Origin: Candidatus Spyradosoma merdigallinarum
GTDB lineage: Bacteria; Verrucomicrobiota; Verrucomicrobiia; Opitutales; UBA953
Direction: 5' to 3'
Assembly (NCBI GenBank): GCA_018713755.1
Contig: DVOG01000132.1
Span: 1 to 34,717 of the forward strand
Length of the DNA stretch: 34,717 nt
This document shows positions 8,894 to 19,935 of the stretch, piece after piece. The number at the start of each line of letters is the position of its first letter. Position 1 is the first letter of the stretch. Position numbers and translations under genes: made by a program. The notes under the pieces were generated by a model. The model was not told the origin of the DNA, ran no database searches, and saw nothing but the letters and a program-made list of their open reading frames with translations.

Positions 8894-10360
8894 ATGCGCC
8901 AGCTCATTTTCACTTCCGCGCTCGCCGGGTTGGATCGAGGCCGCTCCGGTTTCTGCACGGTCGCGCGCCACGCCTCGCTTCGCGCGCGCACGGTCGCCGA
9001 GCTGGAGAAAATGAGCGCCTACGAGCCGCCGGAGGGGACGCGGCCGACGGTCTTTCTTTTCCGCGTCTATTCCGGCGGGAGCGAGCCGCTCTACATCCTC
9101 ACGCGCGCCGGCGACGCGGGAACGGATCCCTTCGGACGCCCGAACTGCGTCGTGCATCACCTCATTTTTCGCCGCGACGAAATCGTACGGCTGTTCCCGC
9201 CCGCGGAAACCGCGCTGCGCTTCCGCGGCTGGTGCGAAAAGTTCGAAGGTCCGCCGCGCTTTTTGCCGGAAGACGAATCGCTCCCGCCGGAAATTCTGCG
9301 CGGGGACGGCGAGTCGCTCCTGCCCGCGCGCCGTTGGAAAGAGCTGACGGGTGACGCCGGGAACGCCGCGCTGCTGTGCCCGCGCGGCGATCCGCGCTCG
9401 ACGGTTTTCGTCGGCGACGATTTCATGACCGGAGAAGTGCTCGGGCTTTTCGCGGAATCCGCGGAAACGCTCGGAGCGGCGAACGCGTGGGAGGTCGCGT
9501 TTTCGACGGGCATCTGCTCGAAAAAGGGCGCGGGCCGCTTCCTGTGGCGCATGGTCGGCGAACGCGAGCTCGCCGTGCGGCATCCCGGCGATTTCATCCT
9601 CGATTTCCTCGCGCCGCTTTCCGTGCTGCGCGCGCCGAAAACGGCGTTCGCGGAATTCGCGCGGACGGGAAAAATGCCTCCGACGGACGACGACGGATTT
9701 CCCCTCGGCGAAGACGACGACGCGGACGAAACGGCGGATTCTGCAGTCCCGCCGCCTCTTGCCTCCGCGCCTGCCGGGAAAGCGTTCGCGGCGGGCGTTC
9801 CCGCGAAAGGCGACGCCGAGCGGAAGCGTTTCGCGGACATCGCGGGAACGGCGAAATTTCTCGGCATCTCCGCGCTGGTCGTCGCCGTCGTCGTTTTCGG
9901 CGTGCTGCTGTGGAATCCGTTCCCGCGCCGCGCCGCGGAAAGCGCTCCCGCGGCGATCGCCGGAACCGTTTCGGCGGAGAAGGACGCGGCGTCCGTGCGG
10001 CGCGGCATTCTTGAGGCGCGCATCCGCGAGGGCGATTTCGCGGGAGCGGCGGAAGCCTGGCTTTCTTTCGCCGAAGCGTTCCCGCAGGAAGCGGAAAAGC
10101 TGCGGCAGACGCATTGGCCGCGCTTCCGCCTCAAGACGCCGGGCGCGTACGCCGCGCGCGTCGCGCGGAGGCTGGCGCTGCTCGACGCGGGCGGCGTTTG
10201 GACGCAGGAGGAAAAAATGCTCGTCGCCGCGGATTTGGCGATGTTCCGCCGCGTTTGCCGCGAGCTCGAGCTGACGCCCGGTCTCGTTCAGAAAAAGAAC
10301 GCCGCCGTTTTCGAGCGCGCGGAGGCGGCGCTCGCCGCCGCGGGAACGGAGAAAGATTGA
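8894..10360 (+). CDS. Membrane-anchored protein resembling the bacterial GTPase-associated protein 1 (GAP1) N-terminal domain
   Basis: MRQLIFTSALAGLDRGRSGFCTVARHASL...; PNCVVHHLIF; one transmembrane segment FLGISALVVAVVVFGVLLW. Family assignment from memory of the N-terminal pattern, not searched. Confidence 0.6.
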   Translation: MRQLIFTSALAGLDRGRSGFCTVARHASLRARTVAELEKMSAYEPPEGTRPTVFLFRVYSGGSEPLYILTRAGDAGTDPFGRPNCVVHHLIFRRDEIVRLFPPAETALRFRGWCEKFEGPPRFLPEDESLPPEILRGDGESLLPARRWKELTGDAGNAALLCPRGDPRSTVFVGDDFMTGEVLGLFAESAETLGAANAWEVAFSTGICSKKGAGRFLWRMVGERELAVRHPGDFILDFLAPLSVLRAPKTAFAEFARTGKMPPTDDDGFPLGEDDDADETADSAVPPPLASAPAGKAFAAGVPAKGDAERKRFADIAGTAKFLGISALVVAVVVFGVLLWNPFPRRAAESAPAAIAGTVSAEKDAASVRRGILEARIREGDFAGAAEAWLSFAEAFPQEAEKLRQTHWPRFRLKTPGAYAARVARRLALLDAGGVWTQEEKMLVAADLAMFRRVCRELELTPGLVQKKNAAVFERAEAALAAAGTEKD

Positions 10361-10415
10361 GCGGCGGAACGCGCGGCGCGTTCCCGTCCCGGCGGCCGTT
10401 CCCGCGCCTTTGGAT

Positions 10416-10444
10416 TTGAAAGGCGCGCCGAAAAATCCCATAAT
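10416..10444 (+). promoter_or_regulatory. Candidate promoter for leuS (TTGAAA-N17-CATAAT)
   Basis: TTGAAA 10416-10421, 17-bp spacer, CATAAT 10439-10444; ATG at 10469. Confidence 0.6.
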
Positions 10445-10468
10445 GCGCCCTTACTTTTTTTTTTCACG

Positions 10469-13066
<2,598 letters not shown>

Positions 13067-13101
13067 GAATCCGACGACGCACCCGCATTTTGCGCGCATC
13101 G

Positions 13102-13145
13102 CGTTCCCGCGGCGGCTTTTCCCGGCTCCGCGGGAACGTTTTTTT
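13102..13145 (+). terminator. Rho-independent terminator after leuS
   Basis: CGTTCCCGCGG (13102-13112) / CCGCGGGAACG (13128-13138) followed by TTTTTTT. Confidence 0.85.
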
Positions 13146-13167
13146 CGCGGGAACGCGCGGCGCTCCG

Positions 13168-13842
13168 TCAGCTCCGCAGCAGCGCGCTGATGAGCCCGAC
13201 GCTGACTTCCGTCAGCCGGTTCACGACGCAGTGCGCGCGCGTGCGCCGAAGCAAATCGGCGGGATTCGTCGTGGCGACGGCGACGACTTTGAAGCCGCCG
13301 GCGATGCCTGCCTCGATGCCGGCGAGCGAATCCTCGAAGACGACGATGTTTTCCGGCGGGAGCCCGAGCGTCTGCGCCGCCTGCAGAAAAACGTCCGGCG
13401 AAGGCTTGCCCGCGGCGACGCATTCCTTGGAAATGATGCCGGAAAAATTGGAATGCAAATCCATGATTTCGAGCGCGAGGTCGATGTTCGCGCGCTCGGT
13501 CGACGAGCCGACGGCGCAGGGAATGTTCTGCTGCTTCAAGTCTTCCAGCAGACGGCGCGCGCCGGGCAGCGGCTCGAGGCCGTCTTCGCGGATGATTTTC
13601 CTGAAAATTTCCTCCTTGCGTTCGGAAAGCGCGCGGATTTCTTCCGGATCGCTGCTCCAGCCGAGAACGTGCGGGATGATTTCTTCGTTCCGGCGGCCGA
13701 AGCCGAGCCTGAAATGGTTTTCCGGGAGAAAGAGGTTTTTCTCTGCGGCGAGAATTTCCCAGCTGCGCTTGTGCGCGGCGGAAGAATCGACGATGACGCC
13801 GTCCCAATCGAAGACGGCTCCGGAGGCGAAATTTTTTCTCAT
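13168..13842 (-). CDS. HAD-family hydrolase (beta-phosphoglucomutase/phosphatase-like)
   Basis: From ATG 13842: MRKNFASGAVFDWDGVIVDSSAAHKRSWEILAAEK; DWDG, GSSTER, PSPDVFLQAA, VFEDSLAGIEA motifs. Confidence 0.88.
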   Translation of the reverse strand: MRKNFASGAVFDWDGVIVDSSAAHKRSWEILAAEKNLFLPENHFRLGFGRRNEEIIPHVLGWSSDPEEIRALSERKEEIFRKIIREDGLEPLPGARRLLEDLKQQNIPCAVGSSTERANIDLALEIMDLHSNFSGIISKECVAAGKPSPDVFLQAAQTLGLPPENIVVFEDSLAGIEAGIAGGFKVVAVATTNPADLLRRTRAHCVVNRLTEVSVGLISALLRS

Positions 13843-14052
13843 GGCGAAGCGAGGAGCGGAAACGAGGCTGAAAACGAGATGCGCGCCGCGCGCGGGAACG
13901 CCGGCGACGGGAACGAATATCGCACACTTCGCGCGGCTTGTAAACCGCCTTTTTGCCGCGCGCGCCGCGCCATGTTTTTCTGTTGTCAAGCCTGCGGGCG
14001 GCGTTTAATTTGAACGAAAATTCCCCCCAGATTAAACCTTGGTTAAAAAGCG

Positions 14053-15468
14053 ATGAAAGGATTGAGATTTTTCGCGGCGATGCTCGCCGCGGCGGCGCTC
14101 GCGCCGTTCATGCATGGACAGGACGCGGCCGAGACGGCGTCCGCCGCCGTTCCCGTCGAGAAAGCGGCGGCGGATGTTCCCGCGGAATCCGCCGCGGCGC
14201 CGGAAGCGGAAAAAGCTCCGGAAGCGCTCCCGGCGGCGTCGGATGCGTCGAACGCCTCCGTCGTTCCCGCCGCGCCGGCCGCTGCTCCCGCGGCGATGCC
14301 TTCCGACGGCGATTTGACCGAAAACCAGAAAAAGCAGCTGCGCATCAGCGTGCTCAAGGCGCGGCAGGCGCGCGTCAACGCGGAAATCGCGCTCGGCAAG
14401 GCGCGGCTCGCCGAAAAGCTCGCGCCGCAGAAGGAAGAACGCGCGCGGCTCGAAGCCGAAACTTCGCTGCGCGCCGCGCGCACGACGGCGCGGCTCGCGG
14501 AAGTCGAATCCGCCAAGAAAAAGCTCGACGCCGAACTCGCGCGCGACAAGGCGCGCAACGATTTGGAGCTTTTCGAAAAGCGCAGCAAAGTGAGCGAGGC
14601 GGAGCTCGACCTGAAAATTTCCCGCCTCGAGCAGGAAATGCAGCTCGCCCGGTTCTCGCAGGGCATCGAGCAGGTGAAGGCGGCGGAAGCGCTGCGCGGC
14701 ATCGTCGTGTCCGACGCGGCCGCCGCTCCCGCCTACCGCAAGGATCCGCTTGAAAACGGCAAGCTCTACATTTCCGACCGCCGCATCGAGTTCAACGGCC
14801 CCGTCACGCCGGAGCTCGCCGAGCACGTCGTCGGACGCATTTATTTCTACAACAACCAAAGCGCGGAATATCCGATTTTCATCGTCATCGACAATTCGCC
14901 CGGCGGGAGCGTCGCGGCGGGCTACCAGATCATGAAGGCGATGGAGAGCAGCAAGGCGCCGGTTTACGTCGTGGTGAAGAGCTACGCCGCGTCGATGGCG
15001 GCGATGATCACGACGTTCGCGGAGCGTTCGTTCTGCTACGGGAACACGGTGCTGCTTCAGCATCAGCCGTCTTCCGGGATGAAGGGCAACCTGACGCAGA
15101 TGCGCGAAGGGCTCGATTCCGTCACGCGCTGGACGCGCAACATCAACGACCAGCTCGCGAAAAAAATGGGCATGACCTACGAAGAATACGTCGCGGAAAT
15201 GTACAAGCACGATTCCCGCGGCGACTGGTCGGAATTCGGCGACGGCGCGCAGCGCTGGAAGTGGGTGACCGACGTCGTCGACGCGATGGAAGAAACGAGC
15301 ATCGTTCGGAAAAACGACGGCGACAAACCCGCCGCCGCCGTTCCCGGAAGCGTCCGCGAATACAAATTCGACGAGCGCGGGAAGCCTTACGTCGAGCTTC
15401 CGACGCTCCCGGCGGGAGACATGTGGATGATTTACGATCCCGCGAACCTTTACCGCGTCGGCATCTGA
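14053..15468 (+). CDS. Exported coiled-coil protein with C-terminal ClpP-like serine protease domain (paralog 1)
   Basis: Signal peptide MKGLRFFAAMLAAAALAPFMHGQ, Ala/Pro-rich linker, charged coiled coil, then ClpP fold: IDNSPGGSVAAGYQI, SYAASMAAM (Ser), LLQHQPSSG (His), GDWSE (Asp). Confidence 0.85.
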   Translation: MKGLRFFAAMLAAAALAPFMHGQDAAETASAAVPVEKAAADVPAESAAAPEAEKAPEALPAASDASNASVVPAAPAAAPAAMPSDGDLTENQKKQLRISVLKARQARVNAEIALGKARLAEKLAPQKEERARLEAETSLRAARTTARLAEVESAKKKLDAELARDKARNDLELFEKRSKVSEAELDLKISRLEQEMQLARFSQGIEQVKAAEALRGIVVSDAAAAPAYRKDPLENGKLYISDRRIEFNGPVTPELAEHVVGRIYFYNNQSAEYPIFIVIDNSPGGSVAAGYQIMKAMESSKAPVYVVVKSYAASMAAMITTFAERSFCYGNTVLLQHQPSSGMKGNLTQMREGLDSVTRWTRNINDQLAKKMGMTYEEYVAEMYKHDSRGDWSEFGDGAQRWKWVTDVVDAMEETSIVRKNDGDKPAAAVPGSVREYKFDERGKPYVELPTLPAGDMWMIYDPANLYRVGI

Positions 15469-15509
15469 CGGCGCTTTCTCCCGGCAAATTTCTGACGAAG
15501 GATTTTTTT

Positions 15510-16901
15510 ATGGAATTGGAAAAAAAGCGTTTTTCGCGTTTCGCGCTGTTCGGCGCGGCGCTCGTCCTCTCCGGCTGCATTTCCGAACCGCCGCCGCCGC
15601 CGCCCGCGCCGCCGCCGGCCGAGCCCGAGGTGCTGACGCTGGAACAGATCGTCTCCGAGGCGATGTCGACGAACATCCCCAAGCTCGCTTCCGAAGAGAC
15701 GCATTCCGTCGAGGAAGCGAAAACGGAGCTGGGGCGGCTTTCGGCGGAAACGGAAGCGCTCCGCCTGGAAAAGGAACTCATCGAGGCGCGCCTCGCGCTC
15801 GCCGCCTCCGAAAACGAACGGGCGCTCGCGTCGATGCAGCTCGAAAAAACCGCGCTGGAAGCGGAGTGCGCCGACGCCGCGGCGAAAGTCGCCGAGGAAA
15901 TCGCCGGCATCACCGAGGAACGCATGGAGCTGGAACGGCGCCTCGCGCTTGAAACGGCGCAGTCGAACCTGCGCATCCGCGAAAAGCAGGAACGCCTCGA
16001 CGAGCTCGAAGTCGCTTCCCGCGCGCTGAAGGCGGAGATGACCGGCAAGGCCATGAGCACGAGCTTCTCCGTCGCCGTCGCCGACAAGAAGGAGCAGCTT
16101 TCCAAGCTCGCTCCCGCCGCCGCGCTGACGCCGAAATACCTGAAGGACCCGTTCGTGGACGGCACGCTCTACATCTCCGACCGCCGCGTCGCGCTGAACG
16201 GTCCCGTGACGGACGCCCTCGCGGAATCCGTCTGCGAGCAGCTTTATTTCTACGACAACCAGAACGCGGATTATCCGATTTTCCTCGTCATCGACAGCTC
16301 TCCCGGCGGGAGCGTCGCGGCGGGTTATCAGATTCAGAAGGCGATGCAGAGCTGCCGCGCTCCCGTCTACGTCGTCGTCAAAAATTTCGCCGCGTCGATG
16401 GCGGCCGTCATCGCGACGACGGCGGAGCGCTCGTTCTGCTTCTCGAACACGCAGATTCTGCACCATCAGATTTCGTCCGGCGTGCAGGGCAATCTGACGG
16501 TCATGCGGGAAGGCGTGGCCAAGGGCGAGCTTTGGTACAAGCGCTTCCTGGAGCCCGTCGCCCGCAAAATGGGAATTTCGCTCGAAGAGCTGACCAAGCA
16601 GATGTACGCGCACAATTCCGACGGCGACTGGTCCGAGACGGGAACGCGCGCCGTCGAGCTGAAGTGGATCGACCATCTGGCGACGCGCATCGAGGAAACC
16701 GGCGTGATCTCCATCGCCGAAAAAGAACCCGAAGCCAAAATAAAAGTGCTTCCCGCCGTTCCCGCGTCGAAAAAAGACGGGAACGCGCTCGCCGAAAAAA
16801 CCGACGCTCAGGGCCGCCGCTACGTCGAGCTGCCCGTGCTCGAAAACCCGTTCGACTTCTGGGCGATTTACGACAAGAACAACTATTACCGGACGCGCTG
16901 A
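15510..16901 (+). CDS. Lipoprotein with coiled coil and C-terminal ClpP-like serine protease domain (paralog 2)
   Basis: ATG at 15510; lipobox LVLSGC, proline-rich PPPPPPAPPPAEPE linker, coiled coil, ClpP fold with NFAASMAAV, LHHQISSG, GDWSE. Confidence 0.85.
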   Translation: MELEKKRFSRFALFGAALVLSGCISEPPPPPPAPPPAEPEVLTLEQIVSEAMSTNIPKLASEETHSVEEAKTELGRLSAETEALRLEKELIEARLALAASENERALASMQLEKTALEAECADAAAKVAEEIAGITEERMELERRLALETAQSNLRIREKQERLDELEVASRALKAEMTGKAMSTSFSVAVADKKEQLSKLAPAAALTPKYLKDPFVDGTLYISDRRVALNGPVTDALAESVCEQLYFYDNQNADYPIFLVIDSSPGGSVAAGYQIQKAMQSCRAPVYVVVKNFAASMAAVIATTAERSFCFSNTQILHHQISSGVQGNLTVMREGVAKGELWYKRFLEPVARKMGISLEELTKQMYAHNSDGDWSETGTRAVELKWIDHLATRIEETGVISIAEKEPEAKIKVLPAVPASKKDGNALAEKTDAQGRRYVELPVLENPFDFWAIYDKNNYYRTR

Positions 16902-16906
16902 CCGCC

Positions 16907-16942
16907 GCTCCCGGCGTTCCCGCGCGGGAACGCGCCGGGAGC
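16907..16942 (+). terminator. Large hairpin after the ClpP-like pair (possible terminator)
   Basis: GCTCCCGGCGTTCCCGCGCGGGAACGCGCCGGGAGC, near-perfect dyad with a 2-nt bulge; core CGTTCCCGCGCGGGAACG. No strong T-tract. Confidence 0.55.
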
Positions 16943-16964
16943 TTCGCGCTTGCTTTTTGAAAAA

Positions 16965-18149
16965 ATGGAATTCGCTCAACTGGGCTTGCCCGAATATCTG
17001 CTTTCGACGATAGAAAAAATCGGCTACAAGACGCCGACGCCGATTCAGGAAAAGGCCGTTCCCGTCGCCTTGCAGGGGCGCGACGTCATCGGCGCCGCGC
17101 AGACGGGAACGGGAAAAACCGCCGCTTACGCGCTGCCGACGCTCGCGCGTCTCGGCGAACCGAAAGGGAAACCGCGCTGCCTCGTGCTCGTGCCGACGCG
17201 GGAACTCGCCATGCAGGTGGACGAGGCGTTCCGCCGCTTCGGCGAAAACACGGCGGACAAAATCGCGCTGCTTTACGGCGGCGTGCGCTACGATCAGCAG
17301 GTGAAGGCGTTGCGCGCCGGCGCGGAAATCGTCGTCGCCACGCCCGGGCGTCTGCTCGACCTTCAGCGGCAGCGCTTCCTGGATCTTTCCTCGATCGAGG
17401 TGCTCGTGCTCGACGAAGTCGACCGCATGCTCGACATGGGCTTCATCGAGGACGTTTCCGCCATTATCCGCCTTTGCCCGAAAGACCGCCAGACGCTGCT
17501 TTTTTCGGCGACGGTCAACAAGACCATTCGCGAAATCGCCGGCTGGGCGCTGCGCGAGCCCGTGGAAATCGACGTGCGCACGGGAACGCTCGCCGCGGAC
17601 ACGATTTCCCACGCGCTGTATCCGGTCGCCGGATACCAGAAATACGATCTGCTCCTCGCGCTGCTCGAACGCACGAAATACCGGAGCGTCATCGTCTTCA
17701 CGCGCACGAAGCGCGACGCCGACCGCATCACGGAATGGCTCGAGGCGAACGGAATCGCCGTCGCGACCATGCACGCGGACCGCACGCAGCGGGAACGCGT
17801 CGAGGCGCTCGGCGGCTTCAAGTCCGGAAAATACAGCGTGCTCGTCGCGACGGACATCGCTTCCCGCGGGCTGGATATTTCCGGCGTTTCCCACGTCATC
17901 AACTACAACGTTCCCGAGCACCCGGAGGATTACGTCCACCGCATCGGGCGCACCGGGCGCGCCGGCGACGAAGGCGAGGCGTTCACGCTGTTTTCGCCCG
18001 ACGAACTTTCGCAGCTGCAGGCGATCGAGCGCTTGCTCGGGAAACCGATCGAGCGCAAGAAGCTCGACGGATTCCGTTACCGGACGGAACCGCTGATGCT
18101 GATGCCGGGCGCCGTTCCCGCCGCGCGTCCGCGCCGCCGCAACCGCTGA
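16965..18149 (+). CDS. DEAD-box family ATP-dependent RNA helicase (motif II is DEVD)
   Basis: PTPIQEKAVPVALQGRDVIGAAQTGTGKT, LDEVDRMLDMGF, FSATVNKTIR, HRIGRTGRAG. ATG at 16965 preferred to TTG at 16950. Confidence 0.95.
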   Translation: MEFAQLGLPEYLLSTIEKIGYKTPTPIQEKAVPVALQGRDVIGAAQTGTGKTAAYALPTLARLGEPKGKPRCLVLVPTRELAMQVDEAFRRFGENTADKIALLYGGVRYDQQVKALRAGAEIVVATPGRLLDLQRQRFLDLSSIEVLVLDEVDRMLDMGFIEDVSAIIRLCPKDRQTLLFSATVNKTIREIAGWALREPVEIDVRTGTLAADTISHALYPVAGYQKYDLLLALLERTKYRSVIVFTRTKRDADRITEWLEANGIAVATMHADRTQRERVEALGGFKSGKYSVLVATDIASRGLDISGVSHVINYNVPEHPEDYVHRIGRTGRAGDEGEAFTLFSPDELSQLQAIERLLGKPIERKKLDGFRYRTEPLMLMPGAVPAARPRRRNR

Positions 18150-18206
18150 GGTCCCCGATGCGCCGCGCGCGCCGTTCCCGCGGCGAAAAAAAAAAGAACC
18201 GCACGC

Positions 18207-19250
18207 ATGAAGATTTTCGCGGCAGAAAGCTCCTGCGACGAATCCGCGCTCGCCGTCTTCGACTCCGGACGCGGCGTCGTCGCGGAGCGCGTGAACACGC
18301 AGATCGCGCTGCACGGACAGTTCGGCGGCGTCGTCCCCGATTTGGCGGCGCGGGAACACCTCGCGAATTTCCCGGCGCTGCTCGAAGATATTTGTCGGAG
18401 CGTCGATCCCGCGGAAATCGACGCCGTGGCCGTCACGCGCGGCCCCGGACTCGCGGGCTGCCTCGCGCTCGGCATCGCTTATGCGCGCGCCGTCGCCGCG
18501 GCGTGGGGCAAGCCGATCGCCGCCGTGAATCATCTGCGCGGGCATCTTTTTTCTCCGTTCATTCCCGTGCATGAGGAAGATCCCGCGGCGTTCCCGCGCC
18601 GGCGCGCCGCGCTTTTCCCGCATTTGGGTCTCGTCGTTTCCGGCGGGAACACGCTGCTCGTCTCCGTCGACGCGGAATGCCGCGTCGAAATTCTCGCGCA
18701 GACCGTCGACGACGCCGCCGGCGAAGCGTTCGACAAGGGCGCGAAGCTGCTCGGGATGCCGTATCCCGGCGGCGCGCTGATCGAGAAGCAGGCGCGGCTC
18801 GCGCGCGTCCGCGGAACGTTCGCCTTCCCGCGCGGGGAAAATCTGCGCAAGGGCGCGCGCTTCAGTTTTTCCGGGCTGAAAACGAGCCTGCGCTATCGTC
18901 TGGAAAAGATGAGCGACGCGGAGCTCGCGGCCGCGCTGCCGGAAATCTGCGCGGATTATCAGGACGCGATCGTCGCGCAGCTCGCGGGGAAAACTTCCGC
19001 CGCGCTGCGGGAACGCCGCTTCGCGAGCCTGGGCGTTTCCGGCGGCGTTTCCAACAACGGCGCGCTGCGGGAAGCCGTCGCGGAAATCGCGGCGAAAAGC
19101 GGAATTCCGTTGCTCGCGGCGCGTCCGCGGCATACGGGCGACAACGCGGCGATGATCGCGTTCGCCGCGTGGTTTGACGCGCAGCTCCCGCCTCCCGCCC
19201 GCGCGCTCCCGGTCAGCTTCGCTCCCGCGCTGACGATAGACGTGCCCTGA
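18207..19250 (+). CDS. tsaD: tRNA N6-adenosine threonylcarbamoyltransferase
   Basis: AAESSCDESALAV, TRGPGLAGCLALG, NHLRGHLFSPF, VVSGGNTLL, GGVSNNGALRE. Confidence 0.95.
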   Translation: MKIFAAESSCDESALAVFDSGRGVVAERVNTQIALHGQFGGVVPDLAAREHLANFPALLEDICRSVDPAEIDAVAVTRGPGLAGCLALGIAYARAVAAAWGKPIAAVNHLRGHLFSPFIPVHEEDPAAFPRRRAALFPHLGLVVSGGNTLLVSVDAECRVEILAQTVDDAAGEAFDKGAKLLGMPYPGGALIEKQARLARVRGTFAFPRGENLRKGARFSFSGLKTSLRYRLEKMSDAELAAALPEICADYQDAIVAQLAGKTSAALRERRFASLGVSGGVSNNGALREAVAEIAAKSGIPLLAARPRHTGDNAAMIAFAAWFDAQLPPPARALPVSFAPALTIDVP

Positions 19251-19404
19251 GGCTTTTCGCTTCGAGCGGGAACGCGTTTCTTTCCGCTTCGCGCGGCGTG
19301 CGTTCTTGATTTTCGGCGGGCGATGTGCTTGAATAGCCGCCGTTCGGAAATCGTGTTCCGAGCGTCATACGAAGCAAACATCAATACAACCCCATACTCC
19401 AAAA

Positions 19405-19764
19405 ATGAACGGACAAATCAATATTACCGGCATCAATCTCGAACTCACGGAAGCGCTCAAAAACTACGTGAACGAAAAAGCCGCCAAGCTTTTCGAGCAT
19501 AATGACCGCATCATCCGCGCGAATTTCGATTTGGAATACATTCCGACGAAAGCGCCCGAGCAGTCCTTCGTAGCGAAATCCACGATTGAAATCGCCGGGC
19601 CGAACATCGTGCTCAGCGTGACGTCCGCCGACCTTTACAAATCCATCGACGAACTGATGGACAAGCTGATCCGGCAGATTCGCCGCGCGCATCGCCTCGA
19701 AAAGGAAAAGCGCAATCACCCGCAGGACATCGACATCGGGGACGACATCCCGAAGACGAAATGA
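19405..19764 (+). CDS. hpf: Ribosome hibernation promoting factor (short form)
   Basis: INITGINLELTEALKNYVNEKAAKLFEH, DLYKSIDELMDKLIRQIRRAH; 119 aa. Confidence 0.9.
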   Translation: MNGQINITGINLELTEALKNYVNEKAAKLFEHNDRIIRANFDLEYIPTKAPEQSFVAKSTIEIAGPNIVLSVTSADLYKSIDELMDKLIRQIRRAHRLEKEKRNHPQDIDIGDDIPKTK

Positions 19765-19792
19765 TTCCTCCGCCGGAGAAATCCGCGAGAAC

Positions 19793-19830
19793 AAAGCCGC
19801 CGCGCGCAGAAAATGCCGCGGCGGCTTTTT
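19793..19830 (+). terminator. Rho-independent terminator after hpf
   Basis: AAAGCCGCCGCG / CGCGGCGGCTTTTT; stem does not use the iterated motif. Confidence 0.85.
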
Positions 19831-19935
19831 CGTTCGCGGCGGGAACGGGCGTTCCCGCGCGTTTTCGGCGTTCCCGCGGGAACGGCATTCGCGGTTTGCA
19901 AGGCGCGGGAAAAACTGTTTTCATTGCCCGCTGAA

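Noticed and set aside
15450-19133. Minus-strand ORF of 1227 aa
   Set aside because: Antisense to paralog 2, the helicase and tsaD, all clearly coding; sequence is low-complexity Arg/Glu/Asp/Ala-rich as expected from a stop-poor GC-rich shadow frame.
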